From a bacterium (GTDB lineage Bacteria > JACRDZ01 > JAJRWM01): 16,204 nucleotides of DNA. Shown here piece by piece: positions 7,531 to 14,479 of the stretch (its first letter is position 1; each line of letters begins with the position of its first letter). A program made the position numbers and the translations under genes. A model generated the notes under the pieces. That model was given only the letters and a program-made list of their open reading frames with translations. It was not told the DNA's origin and did no database searches. Where the stretch lies: positions 1 to 16,204 of the forward strand of contig JAJRWM010000112.1 of NCBI GenBank assembly GCA_024276815.1, given 5' to 3'.

Positions 7531-7974
7531 TTGGGTATAAAAGAATTTATCGGCTGGGTTACTTTAAAGGATTTACGCCAGGGTTTAGGCGTGACGCTGA
7601 AGCATTTGAGAAGGCCGGTTGTGACCTATCCCTATCCCAAGCAGGAATTTCTGGCGGAAGAACGCTGGCGGGGGCTGCATACTTTGTGGAAGGATGAGAA
7701 CACCGGTCTGGAGCGTTGTATCGGCTGTTGTTTGTGCGAGAAGATCTGTCCTAACTGGGCGATTACCATAACCACCTCGCACGCTGATGACGGCAAAAAG
7801 GTTGTTGACGAGTTTATCGTCAACGCCGGGCGCTGTCTGTATTGTGGTTTTTGCGCCGAGGTCTGCCCGGTCAGGGCGATTCGTCAATCCACTGATTATG
7901 CCCGGAAGGTTCATAAGCGCGGCGATATTATCTTGAACAAAAAAGAGTTGCTGGAACGCGGCGGGCAGGATTAA
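7531..7974 (+). CDS. nuoI: NADH-quinone oxidoreductase subunit I (2 x 4Fe-4S)
   Basis: A ferredoxin-like subunit (147 residues) of the connecting arm that carries clusters N6a and N6b and passes electrons to N2 in NuoB. Two CxxCxxCxxxCP motifs are visible: C63, C66, C69 and C73 (CIGCCLCEKICP), and C102, C105, C108 and C112 (CLYCGFCAEVCP). C67 is an additional cysteine inside the first motif. The N-terminal stretch containing FIGWV and LGVTLKHL is the usual membrane-surface helix. The third TTG start of the operon is supported by AGGAG at 7518. Whatever donor module this complex uses would feed electrons to this subunit. Confidence 0.96.
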   Translation: MGIKEFIGWVTLKDLRQGLGVTLKHLRRPVVTYPYPKQEFLAEERWRGLHTLWKDENTGLERCIGCCLCEKICPNWAITITTSHADDGKKVVDEFIVNAGRCLYCGFCAEVCPVRAIRQSTDYARKVHKRGDIILNKKELLERGGQD

Positions 7975-7986
7975 AAGGATGAGATT

Positions 7987-8538
7987 ATGACTGTTCATAT
8001 ATTGTTATTTTACTTTTTTGCTTTTATTGCGGTCGCGTCGGCGATTGGCGTTATCACCTTGAGAAACACCATCCACTGCGCGGTCAGTCTGTTGCTGACG
8101 TTTTTCTGCGTCGCGGCGTTGTTTGTGCTTCTGGAGGCGGAGTTCCTGGCGGCGGTGCAACTGTATATTTACGCCGGCGCGATTATGGTGCTGGTGGTGT
8201 TTGTCATAATGCTGGTCAATGTTCGCGAGGATTTGCCTCAGCCTGGCCAGATCCCGTTAAACGCGGTGGCGGTCTTCGTGGGGATTGGTATATTTTTCTT
8301 CCTGATGTTTGTGATTATGGCTGGTGATTTCTCGCCTCCGCGGGGGATTTACACGGCGGCTTATCAGGCCGCAAACGGCGGTCAGACAAAGTTGATCGGC
8401 AAGGTTCTCTATACAGAATACCTGTTCCCCTTTGAGATCGCGTCGGTGCTTCTGTTGGTGGCGATGATCGGCGGTATCATACTGCCTACCCGCCGCCGGT
8501 TCCGTCGAAACGGTAAGGGAAAAGGAGAAATGGTATGA
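7987..8538 (+). CDS. nuoJ: NADH-quinone oxidoreductase subunit J
   Basis: A membrane subunit (183 residues, five predicted helices) next to NuoA, NuoH and NuoK. The diagnostic helix [19 protein letters not shown] followed by [13 protein letters not shown] (about residues 48-79) is clear; this is the helix that in known structures carries a pi-bulge and gates proton transfer. A basic tail ([13 protein letters not shown]) follows the last helix. AAAGGAT (7974-7980) lies 6 nt before the ATG. The gene ends in ATGA, overlapping nuoK by 4 nt. Confidence 0.95.
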   Translation: MTVHILLFYFFAFIAVASAIGVITLRNTIHCAVSLLLTFFCVAALFVLLEAEFLAAVQLYIYAGAIMVLVVFVIMLVNVREDLPQPGQIPLNAVAVFVGIGIFFFLMFVIMAGDFSPPRGIYTAAYQAANGGQTKLIGKVLYTEYLFPFEIASVLLLVAMIGGIILPTRRRFRRNGKGKGEMV

Positions 8539-8837
8539 TTCCTCTGACCTATTATCTGGGCCTGGGCGCGGCGTTGTTCACGATTGGCCTGATCGTGGTG
8601 TTGACCCGTCGCAATATACTGGTAATCTTCATGTCTATTGAGTTGATGCTTAATGCCGTCAACATAAACTTTGTGGCGTTTTCCCGTTATTTTGATCATC
8701 TTCAGGGCGATATTATCGCCATCTTCGTTATTACCGTAGCCGCCGCGGAGGCCGCTGTTGGTTGGGGGATTGTCGTCTCGATCTTCCGTAACCGCGGTGA
8801 TGTTGACATTGAAAACATTAATCTTTTGAAGTGGTAA
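8535..8837 (+). CDS. nuoK: NADH-quinone oxidoreductase subunit K
   Basis: A three-helix membrane subunit (100 residues, the usual size), homologous to MrpC antiporter subunits. The two proton-pathway glutamates are at their standard positions: E36 in [11 protein letters not shown] and E72 in [10 protein letters not shown]. The ending [10 protein letters not shown] is also typical. Its start overlaps nuoJ (ATGA), and AGGAG (8523-8527) lies 7 nt upstream. Confidence 0.97.
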   Translation: MIPLTYYLGLGAALFTIGLIVVLTRRNILVIFMSIELMLNAVNINFVAFSRYFDHLQGDIIAIFVITVAAAEAAVGWGIVVSIFRNRGDVDIENINLLKW

Positions 8838-8847
8838 GGAGCACAGG

Positions 8848-10887
8848 ATGCTGGCATACATTTGGTTGATTCCCTTATTTCCCTTACTGGCCTTTCTTGC
8901 GAATGGCTTTTTCGGGAGAAAGTTTATCAAGCATAACGCACATGCGGTTTCGATCGTGGCCATCCTCGGGTCGGCTCTCTTCTCGACAGTCGCCTTTATC
9001 GCGGTTGTTCGGGGAGCGACCTTGCATCATAATGTCTACACCTGGGTCTTCGCCGGCGAGTTCCAGGCCAGTATTGGTTTCCAGGTAGACGCTTTAACCG
9101 CCACCATGCTGATGATTGTTTCGATCGTGGCGACCTGCGTACATATTTATTCCATCGGCTACATGCACGGGGATGACAGTTACTACCGCTATTTTACCTA
9201 TCTCTCGTTGTTCTGTTTCTCGATGTACATGCTGGTTTTAGCTAACAACTACTTGATGCTTTATGTGTTCTGGGAAGGCGTTGGCTTGTGTTCCTATCTC
9301 CTGATCGGTTTCTGGTTTACCAATCCGGCGCCACCGGCGGCCGGCAAGAAGGCTTTCCTGGCTAACCGGGTTGGCGACTTCGGTTTCGGTCTGGGCGTGA
9401 TGATGATTTTCGCCACTCTGGGAACCCTGGATTATTCAACCGTTATGGCGAATGTGCCTCTTATTTCAACCTCAACGGCGACTCTTATAACTTTGTTGCT
9501 TTTCCTGGGCGCGACCGGTAAGTCGGCCCAGATTCCACTTTATGTCTGGCTGCCGGACGCCGGCGAGGGGCCTACTCCCTGTTCGGCCCTGATTCACGCG
9601 GCCACCATGGTTACGGCCGGTCTCTATATGATCGCCAGAAGCTCGGCGCTGTTTAATGCCGCCCCCTTTACCCTGACGCTGATCGCGACTATCGGGGCGA
9701 TGACGGCGCTGATGGCGGCCAGCATCGCTCTGGTGATGAAAGACATTAAAAAAGTGTTGATGTATTCAACCATCAGCCAATTGGGTTACATGTTTCTGGG
9801 GCTTGGTTCAGGCAACTATACCTCGGGCATCTTTCACCTGATGACCCACGCTTTCTTCAAAGCCCTTTTATTCCTGGGCGCTGGTAGCGTTATCCACGGC
9901 ATGAGCGGTGAGCGGAACATGTTTGTCATGGGGGGGCTGAAAAAGCACATGCCGACTACTTGGTGGACTATGTTCGCCGCTTGTGTGGCGATTGCCGGGA
10001 TTCCGCCCTTTTCGGGTTTCTGGAGTAAAGATGAAATCCTGGCCAGCGCTTTTAAGTCCGGGAACTATATCCCTTGGGCGATGGGCTGTATCGCCGCGTT
10101 TATGACGGCGTTTTATATGTTCAGGTTGCTTTTCCTGACTTTCTATGGCGAAAGCCGGGTTGATGAGCATCATATGCATCATCTTCATGAGTCGCCGGCA
10201 ACCATGACCAGGCCGATGATCTTTCTGGCCATACTGGCTCTGATCAGCGGCGGCGTGGGAATCAGCTGGCCTCTGGAAAACGGATTTATTCATAAATTCT
10301 TAGGGTCGGTGCTGGCTAATCAGCATCACGGTTCCTTGCCGGTGACGCTGGAATTTGGCTTGATGGGTTTCTCTGTCCTGATCGCCGTTGCCGGTATCCT
10401 GGTCGCCTACCTCATGTATATCAAGAAATCAGTCTCGCCTGAAAAAGTCGCCGGTGCGATGGGTCCTTTCTATAAACTGGCGCTTAACAAATATTATGTG
10501 GATGAGGTCTATAACTTCATCTTCATCAGGGGCCTGGTTCTCGGCGGCGGCAAGTTCCTGTGGGATTTTGACGCTATCGTGCTTGACGGTATTGTTAACG
10601 GTATCCGTCATCTGACGATTTTTATCGGTAATTTTTCCTGGAATTTCGATATCTGGATTGTTGATGGTATTGTCAACGGCGTCCGTGAAGTTATCCTGTT
10701 CGTGAGTTATCTGAGCGCGTTAGTCGACGGCAATATTGTCGATGGACTGGTCAACGCTGTTGCCGACGGCATTGGTTATCTGGGTAAAGGCTACCGGAAA
10801 GTTCAGACCGGTTTTGTTCAGAACTATATGTTGATTATGGCCTTAGGCTTTTTCGTTATCATAGGCGCGTACTTTGTCATACTTTAA
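8848..10887 (+). CDS. nuoL: NADH-quinone oxidoreductase subunit L (proton pump), with a C-terminal triple repeat
   Basis: An antiporter-like pump subunit at the distal end of the membrane arm (679 residues, at the long end for the family). Key pump residues are present: E143 in FWEGVGLCSYLL, K225 in KSAQIPLYVWLPDA, and the GPTPCSALIHAATMV motif. The last part should hold the long lateral amphipathic helix. Before the final QTGFVQNY plus C-terminal helix, residues 570-647 fall into three consecutive 26-residue units with the shared core (I)VDG(I/L)VN (see the repeat entry). AAGGAG (8836-8841) lies 6 nt before the ATG. A 63-nt gap, the longest in the operon, follows. Confidence 0.96.
   Translation: MLAYIWLIPLFPLLAFLANGFFGRKFIKHNAHAVSIVAILGSALFSTVAFIAVVRGATLHHNVYTWVFAGEFQASIGFQVDALTATMLMIVSIVATCVHIYSIGYMHGDDSYYRYFTYLSLFCFSMYMLVLANNYLMLYVFWEGVGLCSYLLIGFWFTNPAPPAAGKKAFLANRVGDFGFGLGVMMIFATLGTLDYSTVMANVPLISTSTATLITLLLFLGATGKSAQIPLYVWLPDAGEGPTPCSALIHAATMVTAGLYMIARSSALFNAAPFTLTLIATIGAMTALMAASIALVMKDIKKVLMYSTISQLGYMFLGLGSGNYTSGIFHLMTHAFFKALLFLGAGSVIHGMSGERNMFVMGGLKKHMPTTWWTMFAACVAIAGIPPFSGFWSKDEILASAFKSGNYIPWAMGCIAAFMTAFYMFRLLFLTFYGESRVDEHHMHHLHESPATMTRPMIFLAILALISGGVGISWPLENGFIHKFLGSVLANQHHGSLPVTLEFGLMGFSVLIAVAGILVAYLMYIKKSVSPEKVAGAMGPFYKLALNKYYVDEVYNFIFIRGLVLGGGKFLWDFDAIVLDGIVNGIRHLTIFIGNFSWNFDIWIVDGIVNGVREVILFVSYLSALVDGNIVDGLVNAVADGIGYLGKGYRKVQTGFVQNYMLIMALGFFVIIGAYFVIL
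10555..10788 (+). repeat. Three tandem 78-nt (26-codon) degenerate repeats inside nuoL
   Basis: Units 10555-10632, 10633-10710 and 10711-10788 encode 26 residues each. Units 1 and 2 start FLWDFD and FSWNFD and continue with IVLDGIVNGIRH and WIVDGIVNGVRE. Unit 3 starts LSALVD and continues NIVDGLVNAVAD. The units align without gaps. Units 1 and 2 are the closest pair, which suggests internal duplication with later divergence. Confidence 0.8.
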
Positions 10888-10932
10888 GTTTAACCGCTTA
10901 AGTAAATATAAAATTGAAATTAAAGGAAATTT

Positions 10933-10939
10933 AAGGAGG
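10933..10939 (+). promoter_or_regulatory. Strong ribosome binding site of nuoM behind an AT-rich leader
   Basis: AAGGAGG is the fullest Shine-Dalgarno in the operon, but it lies 11 nt from ATG 10951, rather far. The preceding 40 nt are very AT-rich and include TATAAA near 10907. An alternative start is GTG 10969, which would begin directly at the conserved LGFPILS. Confidence 0.5.
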
Positions 10940-10950
10940 ATTACATCATC

Positions 10951-12669
10951 ATGTTAGGTACGAGCAATGTGTTAGGCTTTCCTATCTTGTCAACAATCGC
11001 CTCTATACCTCTTCTGGGCGCTCTGTTTATTATGTTCTTTATTAAAAAAGAAGACGAGGAGTTGATTCGAAGGGCGAGTTTAGCAACGTCTATTCTTACC
11101 TTTTTCGCTTCCCTCATCCTGGTGTTCAAGTTTTTGCGCGGCACGCCTGACTTTCAGTTTGTCGAAAAGCTCACCTGGATCAAATCTTTGGGGGTTTCCT
11201 ACTTTGTGGGGATAGACGGCATGAGCCTGTTGCTGATAATACTGGCTACCGTGATTACCTTCATTGGCATTCTCTCCTCCTGGACCGCGATAACTCAAAG
11301 AGTAAAAGAATACTATATTTTCATGCTTCTTCTGGAAGTCGGAATGCTCGGCGTGTTTATCTCGCTGGATGTTTTTCTCTTCTATGTTTTCTGGGAAATC
11401 ATGCTGGTGCCGATGTACTTCCTGATCGGAATCTGGGGCGGCGAGCGACGTCTTTACGCCGCGATAAAGTTTTTTCTGTATACGTTGTGTGGCTCAGTCT
11501 TGATGTTGCTCGGTATTCTTACCATTTATTATCAGGCCGGCGCGCAACTGGGGCACTACACCTTCAATATGCTGGAATGGTACACGGTTTCAATCCCGCA
11601 AAATACCCAATGGTGGGTTTTCCTGGCTTTCTTCGTGGGTTTTGCCGTGAAGGTGCCGATGTTTCCCTTCCATACCTGGTTGCCTGACGCTCATGTCCAG
11701 GCTCCCACCGCCGGTTCGGTTATTTTGGCCGGCGTTTTGCTGAAAATGGGAACTTACGGTTTCGCCCGGATATCAATGCCGCTGTTGCCCTGGGCGACGG
11801 TGAAGTTTGTGCCGTTTATGGTGGTGCTGGCGATTATCGGTATTATCTATGGGTCGCTGGTCGCGATGGTTCAGAAAGACATGAAGAAGCTGGTCGCTTA
11901 TTCCTCGGTCGCTCACCTGGGTTTTGTTATGCTGGGACTGTACGCTCTTAACGCGCAGGGGATTACCGGCGGCATCCTGCAAATGATTAATCACGGTATC
12001 AGCACCTCGGGCTTGTTCCTTTGTGTTGGTATCATTTATGAAAGACGGCATACCAGGATGATTTCCGAGTTTGGCGGACTATCCAAGCAAATGCCGGTCT
12101 TCGCTGTTTTCTACGCCATTATGACCATGTCGTCTCTTGGTTTGCCGGGCCTGAACGGATTTATTGGCGAGTTTCTGATTCTGGTGGGCGCTTTTAAGGC
12201 CAACTGGATGTACGCCGCCTGGGCGACGACCGGCATTATTCTGGGCGCCGGCTACCTGCTCTGGTTATTTCAAAGGGTTATGTTTGGCCCTCTGGACAAT
12301 CCGAAGAATGAGAAGTTGCCCGATCTCAGTGTGCGGGAAATTTTTGTGATGCTGCCTCTGGTTGTCTGGGCGTTCTGGATCGGTTTGTATCCCAAGCCAT
12401 TCATTGAAATACTGGAACCCTCGGTTAATCATTTGGTTGAAAGAATCAATCCGCCTCCGCAAAATGTATTCCGGGTTGGCGGAGTGAATATGAACGCCGG
12501 AACGGTTTACAGCGTTAACGCCGGCAGCGGCCATTGGTCCACCGGGCATGGCGGCGGACACGGCGCGACCAGCGGCGGGCATGGCGCTGAGGCCGGTTCC
12601 AGCGCGGTAGAACATGGCGCCGAGACGACAGTTCCGCATGGCGGCGGTTCGCATGGCGGGTCTCATTAA
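10951..12669 (+). CDS. nuoM: NADH-quinone oxidoreductase subunit M (proton pump), with a His/Gly-rich tail
   Basis: The middle antiporter-like pump of the membrane arm (572 residues; typical members are near 500). VLGFPILS near the N-terminus, E149 in FWEIMLVPMYF, K234 in KVPMFPFHTWLPDAHVQAP and KKLVAYSSVAHLGFVMLGL are family landmarks and proton-pathway residues. After the last helix (LPLVVWAFWIGLYPKPF) the protein continues into a low-complexity tail. Residues 527-572 contain eight histidines in repeated GHG, GGH or GSH settings. The tail could bind metal or be a neutral extension. A 31-nt gap separates it from nuoN. Confidence 0.96.
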   Translation: MLGTSNVLGFPILSTIASIPLLGALFIMFFIKKEDEELIRRASLATSILTFFASLILVFKFLRGTPDFQFVEKLTWIKSLGVSYFVGIDGMSLLLIILATVITFIGILSSWTAITQRVKEYYIFMLLLEVGMLGVFISLDVFLFYVFWEIMLVPMYFLIGIWGGERRLYAAIKFFLYTLCGSVLMLLGILTIYYQAGAQLGHYTFNMLEWYTVSIPQNTQWWVFLAFFVGFAVKVPMFPFHTWLPDAHVQAPTAGSVILAGVLLKMGTYGFARISMPLLPWATVKFVPFMVVLAIIGIIYGSLVAMVQKDMKKLVAYSSVAHLGFVMLGLYALNAQGITGGILQMINHGISTSGLFLCVGIIYERRHTRMISEFGGLSKQMPVFAVFYAIMTMSSLGLPGLNGFIGEFLILVGAFKANWMYAAWATTGIILGAGYLLWLFQRVMFGPLDNPKNEKLPDLSVREIFVMLPLVVWAFWIGLYPKPFIEILEPSVNHLVERINPPPQNVFRVGGVNMNAGTVYSVNAGSGHWSTGHGGGHGATSGGHGAEAGSSAVEHGAETTVPHGGGSHGGSH

Positions 12670-12700
12670 ACACTAAACAGTGTGAGAAGGAATAGAAAAC

Positions 12701-14188
12701 ATGGCTAATTTGCTACCAAGCGTGCAAGACATCTTGTTGCTGACACCGGAAATCATTATCTTGCTGTCCGGTTTGCTGATTCTCCTGATCACTCCTTTCG
12801 TGGAGCCGAAATATCAGCGGATAACGCCGTCTTTGGCGATCGCAGGTTCTCTCCTGGCCTTTATCGCCAGCCAGAGCTTGGGCGCCGGGCATCGGGTTAT
12901 TTTGAATGGTATGATCTCGGTTAGCTTATATTCCGCGTTTTTTCAAAACATTTTTCTGATAGTCAACTTTTTGGTGGTGCTTCTTTCCTTAACCTACCTG
13001 GAAGAAGAATTTGCCAACATGGGCGAATATTACGCGATGCTGATGTTCGCCACTCTGGGCATGATGCTGATGGCTGCCAGCAGCGATTTGCTCTCGATCT
13101 TTCTCGCGCTGGAGCTGATGAGCGTCAGCCTCTATATCCTGGCCGGATATTTTCGCAGGCATTCCGAATCAAACGAAGCGGCGATCAAGTATTACCTGAC
13201 CGGCGTATTGGCGAGCGCGTTTATGCTTTACGGGATATCCCTGATATATGGTATTACCGGAACGACCAACCTGCGCGCTGTGGGGGATTTTATCGGTGTC
13301 TCGGGTAGCCTGGCCAGGGACCCGGCGCTGGGAATGGCCATGCTGATGCTGGTCATGGGTTTTGGCTTTAAGATTGCGGCCGTGCCGTTTCACATGTGGT
13401 TGCCGGATGTTTATGAAGGTTCGCCAACCTGTGTTACCGCTTTTATGTCGGTGGGGCCGAAGGCCGCGGGATTCGCGGCGGTTCTCAGGGTTTTCTATGT
13501 CGGGCTTGGCTCGCTGAGACTGGAATGGACTGTCATCTTCGCTATTCTTTCTGTTTTGACGATGACTACCGGTAATTTGCTTGCCTTGACCCAGAAGTCC
13601 GTTAAGCGAATGCTGGCCTATTCCAGTATCGCTCACGCCGGTTACGCGATCCTGGGGCTAACGGTGGCCGGGACGGCTCTGGAAGGCGCGGGTATGAGTT
13701 CCCTCCTTTTTTATATGTTTTCCTATCTCTTTATGAATGTTGGCGCGTTTGCCGTTTTGATACTGTTGCGTAAGAAGGCCCTGACTTCGGAGAGCCTGGA
13801 TGACTTCAACGGGTTGGCGCAGAGAGCTCCGTTTCTGGCGTTTCTCATGGCCATATTGTTGTTGTCGCTCACCGGGTTGCCGCCGACAGTTGGCTTTGTC
13901 GGCAAGTTTTATGTCTTTGGCGCTGTGATTCAGGTCGCTTTGACCGGCAATGGTTTTTATGGTCTTTTAGCCGTGATCGCGGTTGTGAACGCGGCAATTT
14001 CCGCCTTCTATTATTTAAGGTTGCTGATGAATATTTACCTCAAGGACGGCGCCGAGACATTAACCTGGCGGTATTCCCATTCTTTGATGTTTGTCATCGT
14101 CTTCAGCGCCTTGGCGACTTTGTATTTCGGGATCTTCCCCGGTTCGATTTTAAGTTTAGCTCAACAATCTGTTAAGATACTACTGTAA
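12701..14188 (+). CDS. nuoN: NADH-quinone oxidoreductase subunit N (proton pump)
   Basis: The proximal antiporter-like pump subunit (495 residues, normal length, about 14 helices). The family landmarks are the N-terminal LTPEIIILLSGL, E138 in LALELMSVSLY, AAIKYYLTGVLASAFMLYG, the lysine helix KIAAVPFHMWLPDVYEG, and KRMLAYSSIAHAGY. AGAAGGAA (12685-12692) lies 8 nt before the ATG. The gene ends with TAA, 18 nt before the formate-dehydrogenase-like gene, so that gene belongs to the same transcript. Confidence 0.97.
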   Translation: MANLLPSVQDILLLTPEIIILLSGLLILLITPFVEPKYQRITPSLAIAGSLLAFIASQSLGAGHRVILNGMISVSLYSAFFQNIFLIVNFLVVLLSLTYLEEEFANMGEYYAMLMFATLGMMLMAASSDLLSIFLALELMSVSLYILAGYFRRHSESNEAAIKYYLTGVLASAFMLYGISLIYGITGTTNLRAVGDFIGVSGSLARDPALGMAMLMLVMGFGFKIAAVPFHMWLPDVYEGSPTCVTAFMSVGPKAAGFAAVLRVFYVGLGSLRLEWTVIFAILSVLTMTTGNLLALTQKSVKRMLAYSSIAHAGYAILGLTVAGTALEGAGMSSLLFYMFSYLFMNVGAFAVLILLRKKALTSESLDDFNGLAQRAPFLAFLMAILLLSLTGLPPTVGFVGKFYVFGAVIQVALTGNGFYGLLAVIAVVNAAISAFYYLRLLMNIYLKDGAETLTWRYSHSLMFVIVFSALATLYFGIFPGSILSLAQQSVKILL

Positions 14189-14206
14189 GGAGCGAGTTTT
14201 AGAGCG

Positions 14207-14476
14207 ATGCCATCTATCACCATTGACGGAAAAAAAATAAAACTGAATAAAGATGAACCGCGGAATATTTTGCAGGTGGCTCTCGATAACGGTATTTATA
14301 TTCCCAATCTCTGTTATCACAGGAAACTTTTACGCTATGGCGCCTGTAGATTATGCCTGGTTGAGATCAAGGGCGTGAATCGGCTGGCGGCCAGTTGCGC
14401 TACCGTCGCGACTGATAAAATGGTCGTGACGACCGGGTCGCCCCGCTTGCTGGCGTTGCGGCGTACGGTGATGTAA
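14207..14476 (+). CDS. 2Fe-2S N-terminal segment of the FdhA/NuoG-like subunit, ending at an in-frame TAA
   Basis: An 89-residue product. It is a plant-type ferredoxin fold as found at the N-terminus of NuoG and of NAD-type formate dehydrogenase alpha subunits. The 2Fe-2S ligands C36, C47, C50 and C64 are all present (LCYHRK, YGACRLCLVE, ASCAT). The frame then reads RRTVM-stop-LMLVHHPLDC, whereas homologues have RRxVLELxLxxHPLDC, so TAA replaces an expected Glu codon (GAA to TAA is one base). Either the gene is broken, or the sequence has an error, or the ferredoxin is made as a separate polypeptide with the rest reinitiated at ATG 14480. AAGGAG lies 14 nt upstream of the ATG, rather far. No other in-frame start exists. 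Confidence 0.8.
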   Translation: MPSITIDGKKIKLNKDEPRNILQVALDNGIYIPNLCYHRKLLRYGACRLCLVEIKGVNRLAASCATVATDKMVVTTGSPRLLALRRTVM

Positions 14477-14479
14477 CTG

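Noticed and set aside
10888-10950. Internal promoter in the AT-rich nuoL-nuoM gap
   Set aside because: There is a TATAAA but no reasonable -35 at the right distance; the AT-rich stretch is better seen as a leader for the strong nuoM ribosome site.
130-14476. Reassignment of TAA to an amino acid, suggested by two in-frame TAA codons
   Set aside because: nuoC, D, I, K, L, M and N all end on TAA at the expected C-terminus, with the next gene's ribosome site or start following at once.
14474-14476. Selenocysteine or pyrrolysine recoding at the stop in the FdhA-like gene, as formate dehydrogenases often contain Sec
   Set aside because: The codon is TAA (not TGA or TAG), it lies far from the active-site position, and that position is an ordinary Ser codon.
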